Source: Calditrichota bacterium (lineage in GTDB: Bacteria; Calditrichota; Calditrichia; Calditrichales; Calditrichaceae). From it: DNA of 64,000 nt. The stretch is taken from contig JAADIP010000151.1 in assembly GCA_013151275.1 (NCBI GenBank), forward strand, positions 1-64,000. Reading direction: 5' to 3'. Below the pieces are notes generated by a model. The model was given only the letters and a program-made list of their open reading frames with translations, was not told the DNA's origin and did not search any database. The translations under genes and the position numbers were made by a program. Shown piece by piece: positions 46,179-54,756 of this stretch. How positions within the stretch are numbered: the stretch's first letter is position 1; every line of letters starts with the position of its first letter.

Positions 46179-49130
46179 TTAATGCACAACCATAATCTTA
46201 AACAATCGCCGTTCCGTTTTGTGAGCCGACTTTGCTTCGATCTGGCACAAATAAATTCCCGAAGCAACGTCCTTAACATTCCAGACTACTTCGTTATCCG
46301 TCTTCCCTTCGCCCGGGGCTTTAATCGTTTTTACCGCAGAGCCCGCCAAATCAAAAATACGAATGGTGACTTCCGCCGGTTCTCCCAGATAATAGCGAAT
46401 CGTCGTAAAATCGCCTTCGTTGGGATTGGGATAGTTATAAGCCCTGTTTGCCGGCAGCAGCTCTTTTGTCTGAATCACATCTTCGGAAGCGATATCCTGC
46501 ACTACCGCCGCGTTATTTGTTCCGTCGTAATTCGACTGCGACCAGAACGCCTTTTGTTTTGAACCGTAATCCAATTCCCAGACATACAGCGAGCCGTTAT
46601 CCGTAATAACCGCCAACTCGATCGGTTCGTCGTCATCCCACTGCATCAAAACGGGGCTGAGATGAAGCTCTCCGCCGGTAGTCAGCGGAAAGTTTGCCAG
46701 CAATTGATTCTGCTGATTCAAACCGATCACTCCGCCTTTATCGGTAAGCACAATTAAATCTTTCGAACCGTCTCCGTCCAAATCTGCGATAAGCGGCGTT
46801 CCCAAAAGTGCGTCATCCTTGTTTAAAGCCGGAGCTAACGGAAAGTTTGTCACTAAAGTCCCGTTGATATTAAAAGCGTAAATTTTTCTTTGGCTGTTAA
46901 AGACAATGTCCAGTGTTCCGTTTCGATCCATATCTGCAAGCGCAAAATCCCCCTGCAAACGCACGGGAAGATCAAAGGCAAACGATTCTTCTGTTCCCGT
47001 CACCGAAAATCCGGAGCCCTCGTCCGATTCAGAGTTTGCGACAACAATCCGGTCTTCCGGCTCATGGGCGACAATAATGCCCAGATGTTCCACCGAAGGC
47101 AAACCGGGCGTTAACGCGGCATCGGGGAAAAACGCCAAATCTTTGTATCCTCCGAAACCCGCCCGTTTATCCGCCACCTGAATTTGATCGGCGCCCAATC
47201 GCAAATCGTAAAGGGTATCGTTGGCGCAGGTAAAATACAGATGATCATCTTGTGCAACCGGGGTAGAAATAATTTCCGCCGGAGCGTTCCAGTTAATAAT
47301 CAACCGCGGGCTGGCGCTTTTACTTAAATTATCGGCGTCGAGAACGGTAATTCTGTTTTTAAAAGTCACGATCAATCGGTCAAAGTCCGGATCGGCGTCG
47401 ATATCAGCCAGAGTTAAGGCGGCAACCGAATCGCCGTCGGAGTAATAAGTAAAAAATTCGGGCATTGAGTTTTCGTTTTTCACCAAAACAACCTCGCCTT
47501 TATCGGTTCCGATAAACAAAAAATTACCGGCATTGGTCTTGCCCTCTATTTGAGCGGTAACCTTTCCCCGAGTAATAACTTTAGCGGGAAATCCCGGCTC
47601 TGTCATCTCTTTTTCAAAAGAAAAGCGCATCACGTCGCCCGCGTTGTCGCTGAAATCGTAGAGGCGAATGTGTGAATAGGCGTGATTCCAGTTCGACAGC
47701 GTTGCCGGACGGGAAGTAGATGAAAATTCATTGGAATATAGTTCAAAATCTTTCAAATAATAGGGTCGGTTGCGGAACCAGAAATCGGCAAACCAGCCCA
47801 GCTCTTTTTGATAGCCCGGGTCCAACAGCGTGTAAATTTGTCCGATGTCCTGCGAACCGTCGGCTTCTTCGATATCGACGGCTCTCCATTCCGGATCGTC
47901 GTTAATCTTGTTTTCCGCGCCCTTTTCTCTGATCACCCTTTCGTCAATATGCCAGATTAAGATGCCAGAACCCGGCAGTCCCCAGTCGTAGTTATCCGCC
48001 TTAAGCAAAACGCCGCTTGCGCCGATCTCGATTTTGTCGGGGAAATAGGTTTTTAAAAGCTCCATATAGGTGGGTAATTGGTCGCGATTGTAAGATAATT
48101 CCTGATAAAGGGAATCCATGTTCACTTTGGGATTGCCGCGGCATTCCAGAAGATAGTATTCGTCGTTATTGATGGGAATTTTAATCAGCGTTGGTTTGGC
48201 TGAATCGTTTTCGGGAAACAGGCGTCCGATTTCAATTCCCTTTTGGGGCTGATTAATTTCCACCGGATCATCCCAGCCCAGCAAATAACGGGAGAAGGCA
48301 CCCGGCGGCGCCGGAACAAGACCGTTCATATTGAGCAAACCCGCGTCCATCAAGCCAAAACGCCCCACGCCGCTTTTTTGTTTGGAAGGGCTGAAAAGAT
48401 CGTACAATCCCAGATAGCTGCCGATATTGGAAACCAAAAATCCGGTGAGCGCTATGGCGTAGCCGTCCTGATTTTGTGTTTCCGGTAAAAGTATGCCGGA
48501 GGAGATTTTTTGTTTACCGCCGTTTACGGCAATGCCGTCAAAGGTATCGCCAAGCGTCTTTTTAAAAAACGATTCGCTGAGAAAAAGCGAAGGAATATCC
48601 TGCGGAGTCGCGTCATAACCAAGATCGATATCGCGCCCCACGCCGGCATGAAAAACCACAACCAAATCATAAGCGCTGAAATCAATGGAATCCGAACCGG
48701 CGTCGGCTGCTTTAACGGCATCCGCGAACAGGCGGCTGATACCGCGGTTAATTTCTTCGTCCGTGGTGTTGGGGTTGTATTCTCCCATGGTCTTGTTCAA
48801 CTGAAAAGCGGCGTTATCTTCCAGCGGATAGACATCCCCTTCCACAATCAAACGACCTTTTGACACCGCCCGAAAATAATTTGAAGCGGCGGCGATCTGA
48901 TCCTGAAAATATTGTCTGTTGTGCGGAGCCGGATCAATGGCAAAAGAATCGGTAGTAACCGAATCGATCATAAATTTGCCGTTCCCTGTGGTCAGCGGAT
49001 TATTATCTTCTTTAAACTCAACGCGCAGGGCGCAAATTTTAATGACGTCCGGTTTTTTATCCTGCGCAAACAAAACAGCGGGCAGGAACATCAGAATTGT
49101 CCAGAATAAAATGCGTTTTTTTGCTTTCAT
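46179..49130 (-). CDS. M6-metalloprotease-like cargo protein with degenerate zinc site and T9SS tag
   Basis: A protein of 983 residues with a signal peptide (ILFWTILMFLPAVLFA). Residues about 25-330 follow the M6 (immune inhibitor A) fold: YNPNTTDEEINRGISRLFAD, AGVGRDIDLGYDATP and the block GRFGLMDAGLLNMNGLVPAP. Where the family has HExxHxLGLxDL, this protein has SNIGSYLGLYDL with Ser234-Asn235-Ile-Gly-Ser238, so both His and the Glu are lost. FG-GAP-type repeats follow (ADMDRNGTLDIVFNS, IADLDGDGSKDLIVL). The tag NYPNPNEGDFTTIRYY ends RLFKIMVVH, an unusual end. It lies 97 bases after porV and 11 before the fusion gene. Confidence 0.85.
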   Translation of the reverse strand: MKAKKRILFWTILMFLPAVLFAQDKKPDVIKICALRVEFKEDNNPLTTGNGKFMIDSVTTDSFAIDPAPHNRQYFQDQIAAASNYFRAVSKGRLIVEGDVYPLEDNAAFQLNKTMGEYNPNTTDEEINRGISRLFADAVKAADAGSDSIDFSAYDLVVVFHAGVGRDIDLGYDATPQDIPSLFLSESFFKKTLGDTFDGIAVNGGKQKISSGILLPETQNQDGYAIALTGFLVSNIGSYLGLYDLFSPSKQKSGVGRFGLMDAGLLNMNGLVPAPPGAFSRYLLGWDDPVEINQPQKGIEIGRLFPENDSAKPTLIKIPINNDEYYLLECRGNPKVNMDSLYQELSYNRDQLPTYMELLKTYFPDKIEIGASGVLLKADNYDWGLPGSGILIWHIDERVIREKGAENKINDDPEWRAVDIEEADGSQDIGQIYTLLDPGYQKELGWFADFWFRNRPYYLKDFELYSNEFSSTSRPATLSNWNHAYSHIRLYDFSDNAGDVMRFSFEKEMTEPGFPAKVITRGKVTAQIEGKTNAGNFLFIGTDKGEVVLVKNENSMPEFFTYYSDGDSVAALTLADIDADPDFDRLIVTFKNRITVLDADNLSKSASPRLIINWNAPAEIISTPVAQDDHLYFTCANDTLYDLRLGADQIQVADKRAGFGGYKDLAFFPDAALTPGLPSVEHLGIIVAHEPEDRIVVANSESDEGSGFSVTGTEESFAFDLPVRLQGDFALADMDRNGTLDIVFNSQRKIYAFNINGTLVTNFPLAPALNKDDALLGTPLIADLDGDGSKDLIVLTDKGGVIGLNQQNQLLANFPLTTGGELHLSPVLMQWDDDEPIELAVITDNGSLYVWELDYGSKQKAFWSQSNYDGTNNAAVVQDIASEDVIQTKELLPANRAYNYPNPNEGDFTTIRYYLGEPAEVTIRIFDLAGSAVKTIKAPGEGKTDNEVVWNVKDVASGIYLCQIEAKSAHKTERRLFKIMVVH

Positions 49131-49191
49131 GAAGGCGCTTCTTTAGTGTTTAACGGATTACTGCTGTGAGCTTAGTAAAAAACAGGAAATC

Positions 49192-49220
49192 AAAAAAGGG
49201 GAGCAGAACTCCCCCTTTTT
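49192..49220 (-). terminator. Rho-independent terminator after porV
   Basis: On the minus strand AAAAAGGGGGAG pairs with CTCCCCTTTTT around a 5-base loop and is followed by T. It lies 7 bases after the porV stop codon. The M6-like gene downstream has no clear ribosome site or promoter, so partial read-through is possible. Confidence 0.85.
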
Positions 49221-49227
49221 AAATATT

Positions 49228-50319
49228 TTAGAATTTAATCCCAAGCGAAAAACGCATGGTCTCAGCCAAAGGGTGATCTTTTGAAGCCGAGATGTAGCTA
49301 AAATCGATATTAAACAAATTGAAGCCGATTCCGCCGCCGAATGTCAGGAATTTACGATCTCCGAAGCTCGGGTCTTCATAAAAATAGCCGACGCGTAAGG
49401 CGATTAAAGACCCATAACTGTATTCGAGTCCAACCGAATGCGTAAAACGGCGTAAACGTTCGCTCAAACTGCCTTTGACCCAAACGGAATAGAAAGCGGC
49501 TTTAAAAACTCCGTCCGAAGTTCCGTCTCTATGGCGATAAACCAAAAGGCGGTTTGCATCGTAAACCACAAGAATTTTGTTAAAACCGTCGTCAAAAGCC
49601 CTGTAAGCCAAACCGAGACGTAAATTGGTCGGCAGAGGGTCCGCCTGCTTACGATCGATATAGGTAACCTTTGGACCAAAATTGGAAAGACTGATTCCGA
49701 GATTCAGACGGTTATCCAGAAAATCGTAGTCCGGCGTCCATAAAACGCCGACATCCACCGCAAAGCTGGTGGCTCTTCCGTCGCGATTTTCGGACCCGAC
49801 GCTCACATTACTCAGATTACTCTGAATAATCTTGGAGTTTATACCGATTCCCAGATTTTGTTTCAATTTTGTGGCATACGCCAAAGATATGGCGTATTCA
49901 AAGGAATCGAACGTTCCCAACTCATCGCCCGTTTCGTTTGTCCAGACATTTTTACCCAAATTGAGAAAAGTAATGCTGGCGCCGAACATGCCTATGTCTT
50001 CGACGTAAAAACGAGACGCGGCGTAATCGTAAAACAGGTCGCTAAAATTGAATTGCGGCAACCAGCGCGAGTGCATGAGCGAGATCTGGTAACGTTTATC
50101 TACTGCCGGGTCTTCGTATTGAAAAGCCAAGCCTGCCGGATTCCAGAAAATTGCCGTAGCATCATTAACCAAAGCGGCTCCCGCTTCGCCCAAACCGCCG
50201 TTCCGAGCCCCCGGAGAAATCAAAAGGAAAGGCACGGCAGCTTCACCCTGGGCATAAAGATTCTGTCCTGTAAATGATACGAGCAAAATCCCGAAAACCA
50301 GAATTGCTAATTTCTTCAT
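49228..50319 (-). CDS. porV: Type IX secretion outer-membrane shuttle protein PorV
   Basis: A protein of 363 residues. It has a signal peptide (LAILVFGILLVSFTGQNLYA), the family motif LLISPGARNGGLGEAGAALVNDATAIFWNPAG (about 32-63), then beta-strands, and ends in MRFSLGIKF. This pattern (SPGAR, GGLGEAG, WNPAG) is that of PorV, which recognises the sorting tag and transfers cargo to the attachment complex. It is the better PorV candidate of the two in this window because of its length and the isolated, promoter-driven gene. Its 5' leader is long and structured. Confidence 0.87.
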   Translation of the reverse strand: MKKLAILVFGILLVSFTGQNLYAQGEAAVPFLLISPGARNGGLGEAGAALVNDATAIFWNPAGLAFQYEDPAVDKRYQISLMHSRWLPQFNFSDLFYDYAASRFYVEDIGMFGASITFLNLGKNVWTNETGDELGTFDSFEYAISLAYATKLKQNLGIGINSKIIQSNLSNVSVGSENRDGRATSFAVDVGVLWTPDYDFLDNRLNLGISLSNFGPKVTYIDRKQADPLPTNLRLGLAYRAFDDGFNKILVVYDANRLLVYRHRDGTSDGVFKAAFYSVWVKGSLSERLRRFTHSVGLEYSYGSLIALRVGYFYEDPSFGDRKFLTFGGGIGFNLFNIDFSYISASKDHPLAETMRFSLGIKF

Positions 50320-50330
50320 ATTTCACCTCC

Positions 50331-50383
50331 AAAATAAAAAACCGGTTTATTTGGACAGCCTACCCTCACTTCCAAATAACCGG
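50331..50383 (-). terminator. Attenuator-like hairpin just upstream of the porV ribosome site
   Basis: On the minus strand CCGGTTATTTGGA (50383-50371) pairs with TCCAAATAAACCGG (50355-50341, one bulge) around a 15-base loop, followed directly by TTTTTTATTTT and then the porV GGAGGTG (50330-50324). This is an intrinsic-terminator form placed inside the leader. It could end most transcripts before porV unless an upstream alternate structure forms. Function is inferred. Confidence 0.6.
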
Positions 50384-50513
50384 CATCCCGATACCTATAG
50401 ACTGTTTGTTAAAGGCAGACTGTTCCACTATTTTTTGAGCATTCACATCTCAATAATATCCTTTAACAAACAGCGTATAGGCAATTCCCCTACTTTTTTT
50501 TACTAAATTAAAG
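50384..50513 (-). promoter_or_regulatory. Long structured 5' leader of porV, part upstream of the attenuator-like hairpin
   Basis: Two perfect inverted 14-mers, CTGTTTGTTAAAGG at 50402-50415 and its complement at 50460-50473, span a 44-base loop. The outer arms extend the stem with GCCTATA/TATAGGT on the minus strand, apart from two mismatches. It precedes the attenuator-like hairpin. The GCCTATA stem base resembles the leader of the TonB receptor at 1317-1441. No known riboswitch class is recognised. Confidence 0.55.
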
Positions 50514-50519
50514 TATTAA

Positions 50520-50548
50520 AATATAATAGTCTAAAAAGATTATGTCAA
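50520..50548 (-). promoter_or_regulatory. Sigma-70-type promoter of porV
   Basis: On the minus strand a perfect TTGACA (50548-50543), 17 bases, TATATT (50525-50520). The start of transcription would lie near 50513. It is inside the gap just after the Trm112-like gene. Confidence 0.65.
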
Positions 50549-50566
50549 GGACTTTTCGCAATCCCT

Positions 50567-50731
50567 TTAAAATTTTTCGGCTTCTTCTATCAGCATAATC
50601 GGTATATCATCTTCAATTCGGAAGATCAGACGGCAATTATGACAAATTAACTTGTCGTCTTCCTTCTTGTATTCCAATTCGCCTTTACATTGCGGACAGG
50701 CTAAAATCTCTAATAAAGATTCGTCTAACAT
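50567..50731 (-). CDS. Trm112-like small zinc-binding protein (UPF0434 type)
   Basis: About 54 residues. The start is the ATG at 50731; the longer frame begins with TTG without a ribosome site. It contains two CxxC pairs (CPQCKG and CHNC), likely one zinc site, and the family pattern LLEILACPQCKGELEY, ending IPIMLIEEAEKF. Trm112 relatives activate methyltransferases by binding them; the bacterial partner here is unknown. Last gene of the packed series that starts at the right window edge. Confidence 0.85.
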   Translation of the reverse strand: MLDESLLEILACPQCKGELEYKKEDDKLICHNCRLIFRIEDDIPIMLIEEAEKF

Positions 50732-50774
50732 GTTAAAACCCCATATTTCCAATTAAACCTATTATTATCGGATT

Positions 50775-51167
50775 TTATTTCAGCACTTTGTCTAAAAAGA
50801 ATTTCGGCGGTCGAATCGGCTTTCCCTCGGCATTTGTAAACGCATGAACCGAATATCCTTCACAAATAACGATTCCTTCTCGCTCCACCCGATAATTAAT
50901 CCGGAGGCGAGCCTTTTCGATATTTCCGAATTGTGCTTTAATCCTTAGTTTTTCGTCAAAGAACGCCGGTTTAAAATAACGCGCCCTGACTTCAATAACC
51001 GGCAGCAGATAGCCTTCTTTTTCCATCTGCGCATACGAAATTCCCCTGCGTCTCAACAATTCCAACCTCGCCATTTCGAACCACACAATATAAACGGAAT
51101 GATGCGCATATTTCATTTGATCGGTTTCGGCATATCGGACGCGAAAATCGATCGAACAGTCGTTCAT
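50775..51167 (-). CDS. Acyl-CoA thioesterase, YbgC/FadM (hot-dog) family
   Basis: A protein of 130 residues. It has the hot-dog pattern with the catalytic Asp in [18 protein letters not shown] (Asp16), [12 protein letters not shown], and [14 protein letters not shown]. Such enzymes hydrolyse acyl-CoA thioesters. It starts with a 4-base overlap (ATGA) on the accA stop, so it is translated in coupling with a fatty-acid synthesis subunit. Confidence 0.88.
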   Translation of the reverse strand: MNDCSIDFRVRYAETDQMKYAHHSVYIVWFEMARLELLRRRGISYAQMEKEGYLLPVIEVRARYFKPAFFDEKLRIKAQFGNIEKARLRINYRVEREGIVICEGYSVHAFTNAEGKPIRPPKFFLDKVLK

Positions 51168-52132
51168 TCTTTCCAGGCACCCATCTTACTAAATTTTTCC
51201 ATCCGTTGTTCAATTAATTTTTTGGGGGGAATTTTCACCAATTCCCGCAAGTGCTTCAAAATAGCTTCTTTTACAACATTCGCAGCCAAATCATAATCTC
51301 TGTGAGCGCCGCCTTCGGGTTCTTTAATTATTTCGTCGATAATCTTCAGTTTTAACAAATCCGGAGCCGTTACCTTCATGGCTTCGGCAGCTTCCGGAGC
51401 GTGAGACGCGTCGCGCCATAAAATAGCGGCGCATCCTTCGGGACTGATTACCGAATACCACGAATTTTCGGTCATCAAAATGCGATCGCCCACGCCGATA
51501 CCCAGCGCGCCGCCCGAAGCCCCTTCGCCGATAATAACATTGATGATGGGCACCGGCAGTCTTGCCATGCGGAAAAGATTATATGCAATGGCTTCGGCTT
51601 GTCCGCGTTCTTCGGCGCCGATTCCCGGAAACGCGCCCGGAGTATCGATAAGCGTAACCACGGGTTTGTTGAATTTAACCGCCAATTCCATAAGGCGCAT
51701 CGCTTTTCGATAGCCTTCCGGATGAGGCATTCCGAAGTTGCGGTACAAATTTTCTTTGGTGTCTTTGCCTTTTTGTTGCCCGATCAGAATAATCGAAAAC
51801 TCTTCCAGCTTTGCCAAACCCGAAACAATCGCCTTATCATCGGCAAAACGCCGGTCGCCGTGCAGCTCTTCAAAATAGGAACACATTCTCGAAATATAAT
51901 CAAGGCTGTAGGGACGCTGCGGATGCCGGGCTAATTGAACGCGCTGCCATCTGCTCAGGTTGGCGTAAATTTCTTTACGTAGCTGCGACGCTTTTTTCTC
52001 AAGCCGTTTGATATCGTCTTCCAATTCCAATCCGCTGGCTAAAGCGTATTCCCGCATCTCCGCAATTTTTTCTTCCAGATTGACAATCGGCTTTTCGAAT
52101 TCCAAAACAAATCGTTGTTTCTTTTTTGCCAT
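51164..52132 (-). CDS. accA: Acetyl-CoA carboxylase carboxyltransferase subunit alpha
   Basis: About 322 residues. The start is the ATG at 52132 ([20 protein letters not shown]); upstream in-frame starts lie in the preceding gene. It shows [46 protein letters not shown] and [17 protein letters not shown], which bind the acyl-CoA. It transfers the carboxyl group from biotin to acetyl-CoA, the first committed step of fatty acid synthesis. The beta subunit, accD, is not in the window. Confidence 0.97.
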   Translation of the reverse strand: MAKKKQRFVLEFEKPIVNLEEKIAEMREYALASGLELEDDIKRLEKKASQLRKEIYANLSRWQRVQLARHPQRPYSLDYISRMCSYFEELHGDRRFADDKAIVSGLAKLEEFSIILIGQQKGKDTKENLYRNFGMPHPEGYRKAMRLMELAVKFNKPVVTLIDTPGAFPGIGAEERGQAEAIAYNLFRMARLPVPIINVIIGEGASGGALGIGVGDRILMTENSWYSVISPEGCAAILWRDASHAPEAAEAMKVTAPDLLKLKIIDEIIKEPEGGAHRDYDLAANVVKEAILKHLRELVKIPPKKLIEQRMEKFSKMGAWKE

Positions 52133-52143
52133 AATTTTTTTAC

Positions 52144-52869
52144 CTATAATTTTCTGATTAAACTCAGTAATCGTAATTTCCATACCAGAAAAACGGCTTC
52201 CCACATGATCTTTTTCGACAATTTAGATTCCCCGTAAACCCGATCGACAAAGATAATCGGAATTTCTTTTATGCGGAAACCCTTTTTCCACGTCTTGAAA
52301 TTCAATTCAATCTGAAAAGCGTAACCGTTTGATCTGATACGGTCAAAATCGATACTTTCAAGAACTTTTCTGCGAAAGCACTTAAAACCGCCCGTACAAT
52401 CTTTAATCGGAATTCCCGTAACAACCCGGGTGTAAACATTGGCGAAATAGCTTAACAACAATCTTTCCAACGGCCAGTTAATGACGTTCACTCCCTTAAT
52501 ATACCGGGATCCGATCACCAAATCGTGACTCTCAATTTCCCGTAAAAAATTCGGAATCTCTTTGGGATCATGAGAAAAATCGGCGTCCATTTCAAAAATG
52601 TATTCAAAACCTTTTTCCAAAGCAACTTTAAAACCGGCGATATAGGCGCGTCCCAGACCGTCTTTGACTTTTCGCTCCAAAAGAAGCACGCGCGGATCCT
52701 TTTCCATGATTTTCTTAATAATCTCACCGGTGCCGTCAGGCGAACTGTCGTCAACAAATAAAACTGAAATCTCCGGAACATGTTTATGAATTTCCAGAAC
52801 CAGCCGCTCTACATTCAAGGCTTCGTTGTAAGTAGGGATAACCACTACGGCTTTTTTAGGATCAACCAT
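52144..52869 (-). CDS. Polyprenol-phosphate mannosyltransferase-like GT2 (DPM1 type)
   Basis: A protein of 241 residues of glycosyltransferase family 2. It has [32 protein letters not shown], the metal site DADFSH ([14 protein letters not shown]), [14 protein letters not shown] and [17 protein letters not shown]. It is the soluble DPM1-type without the C-terminal membrane domain. It would transfer mannose from GDP-mannose to a polyprenol phosphate; the sugar is inferred from family similarity. The start overlaps rmlD by 8 bases. Together with ManC and DUF2723 it may feed protein glycosylation. Confidence 0.85.
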   Translation of the reverse strand: MVDPKKAVVVIPTYNEALNVERLVLEIHKHVPEISVLFVDDSSPDGTGEIIKKIMEKDPRVLLLERKVKDGLGRAYIAGFKVALEKGFEYIFEMDADFSHDPKEIPNFLREIESHDLVIGSRYIKGVNVINWPLERLLLSYFANVYTRVVTGIPIKDCTGGFKCFRRKVLESIDFDRIRSNGYAFQIELNFKTWKKGFRIKEIPIIFVDRVYGESKLSKKIMWEAVFLVWKLRLLSLIRKL

Positions 52870-53764
52870 CTTGATTTGCCAATTCCTCTTTTAGTAGTTC
52901 CAGTGCCCGATCAAGTGAATGCGGCTCCCATCCGGTGTAGTTGATTAACTTATAAATTTTAAAAGCCGAATTCACGGGACGCGGAGCTTTTTGATTCAAA
53001 TTCACTGTTTTTATCCGCTCGATCAATGACTTGTCCAGATCGAAAACATCCGCAATTTTAACGGCAAAATCATAGCGTGACAGGATATCCGGACCCGAAA
53101 TGTGAAACAGACCAAAGGTCTCTTTTTGCAATAAGCGATCAATCGCCTCACAAAAATCCGGCGCATAGGTCGGAGAACCGATCTGATCGTCAACTATACG
53201 AATTTTTCTTTTATGGGTCAATTGATCTATTACCCAGGTAACAAAATTCGGACCTACATCCCGTCCGCTTCCGAAAAGCACCTGAGTGCGGGCAAGGATG
53301 TATTCCAGATCGGAATTCTTTACGACATTCTCTCCCGCCAATTTGCTGCGGGCATAGTTGCCCCTCGGATTCGGCTGATCGTCTTCCGTATAAGGACCGT
53401 CTTCGCCGTCGAAAACATAATCGGTTGAAACATGAACCAAAACCGGTTTCACGGACGCAGCGGCTTCCACAATGTTTTCGACGCCGCGCACATTAGTATT
53501 CCAACAGATTTCCGGATGGTCTTCACAGGCGTCAACATTAGTGTAAGCGGCGGCATTGATTATTATATCGGGATGCACGCTTTGAACCAATTCGGCTACC
53601 GCTACACGATTTGTAATATCAACCCTGTGATAGCTGATCCCCAATTCCGACAGTTTGTTTTTTGCCGAATATGAAGAGGCTATAACATCATTTCTCTTTC
53701 TGAAATGGCGAACCAAATTCTGCCCTAAAAGCCCGTTCGATCCCAAAATAAGTATTTTACGCAT
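52862..53764 (-). CDS. rfbD: dTDP-4-dehydrorhamnose reductase
   Basis: A protein of 300 residues. It has the Rossmann loop GSNGLLGQNLVRHF, INAAAYTNVDACE, STDYVFDGEDGPYTEDD and the catalytic YxxxK in NYARSKLAGE. The pattern FHISGPDILSRYDFAV and the C-terminal RPVNSAF are typical of the reductase that makes dTDP-L-rhamnose. The start overlaps the PfkB stop by 8 bases. Rhamnose is used in cell-surface polysaccharides. Confidence 0.88.
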   Translation of the reverse strand: MRKILILGSNGLLGQNLVRHFRKRNDVIASSYSAKNKLSELGISYHRVDITNRVAVAELVQSVHPDIIINAAAYTNVDACEDHPEICWNTNVRGVENIVEAAASVKPVLVHVSTDYVFDGEDGPYTEDDQPNPRGNYARSKLAGENVVKNSDLEYILARTQVLFGSGRDVGPNFVTWVIDQLTHKRKIRIVDDQIGSPTYAPDFCEAIDRLLQKETFGLFHISGPDILSRYDFAVKIADVFDLDKSLIERIKTVNLNQKAPRPVNSAFKIYKLINYTGWEPHSLDRALELLKEELANQDG

Positions 53765-54674
53765 TATTCTTTTCCATAAAGTTTTTTAAAATCCCTTTTA
53801 TTGATTCCCTGTCGGGGAGCCCTTTTATGCTCCCTGTAACGGCAGCCACAAAATTTGCCTTGCGCGCCGCCCTGCGAATATCGTTCGTTTTAAAATATTC
53901 AAGAACAAAGCCCGCCGAAAAAGCATCTCCGCATCCTGTGGGATCAATTACCTTAATCTTTGCAGGCGGTTTTTCATGAATTTTTAAAACCCGATTGTCC
54001 GCTCTGTAAACCGTTAAACTACCCCGGGCTCCCAAAGTTAAATTAATAATTTTGTTTTCATCAAAACAATATTCTTTGTAAAAATCCTCTACTTCTCCCG
54101 AATACAACTGACTGAACTCTCTTTCATTGCACTGAACAATATTCAAGCCGGAAAGCCATTCGTCCAAATTCTCCACTTTGCGAAACACCCTTAACCCGTT
54201 CTCTTTCCGATCCAACGTCAGGCTGTGAATATCCGCAGCCAGAAGTCCCTTAAAATTCCGGCTGACCTTTTTCAAATCATCCAAGCCGATATCCCAGCCG
54301 GAAATAAAGTTAACGATCAAAATATCGACATCTAAAAACGGCTGCACTTTTTGATAATCGAGCGGCGGCATGGGGAACAGAGAATATTCGACCCGCTCAT
54401 GTTTGTTTTTGTAGTACAACTCAACTCTGTTGTTAGGAGCATCCAACCGATACAAGGCGTCGGTGTTTATTCGCTCATCCTGCTTTAAATAATCGACAAC
54501 CCGATCGTAAAAATCGCTTCCCACATAGCTTATGGGAATAATCGTATCATCGCGGTCGCACAAAGCGCGCAACGCCTGAATCGAATAAAACACTCCGCCG
54601 AAGCCTTCGGTTACCTCGCCCCGAAACGGATGAATCCGGTCTTTAATAATCGTTCCCAGCACCGCTATGCGCAT
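53757..54674 (-). CDS. PfkB-family sugar or nucleoside kinase
   Basis: A protein of 305 residues with the ribokinase pattern: GGVFYSIQAL near the start (about 27-36) and DPTGCGDAFSAGFVLEYF (about 245-262), the ATP and phosphoryl-transfer site. The usual GAGD is GCGD here. The catalytic Asp of GxGD is present. The substrate cannot be told; the neighbours make a sugar or a sugar derivative likely. GGGGAG stands upstream of its ATG. Confidence 0.85.
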   Translation of the reverse strand: MRIAVLGTIIKDRIHPFRGEVTEGFGGVFYSIQALRALCDRDDTIIPISYVGSDFYDRVVDYLKQDERINTDALYRLDAPNNRVELYYKNKHERVEYSLFPMPPLDYQKVQPFLDVDILIVNFISGWDIGLDDLKKVSRNFKGLLAADIHSLTLDRKENGLRVFRKVENLDEWLSGLNIVQCNEREFSQLYSGEVEDFYKEYCFDENKIINLTLGARGSLTVYRADNRVLKIHEKPPAKIKVIDPTGCGDAFSAGFVLEYFKTNDIRRAARKANFVAAVTGSIKGLPDRESIKGILKNFMEKNNA

Positions 54675-54756
54675 ATCGCGTTTCGCTCCCCTTCAGGAAA
54701 ATTAATTCAAAGAACATTTACAAATTAACAAAAGCAGCAAATAATAGCTTATCATA

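Noticed and set aside
50331..50513. Known riboswitch (cyclic-di-GMP, T-box, cobalamin)
   Set aside because: The conserved core bases of these classes are not seen.
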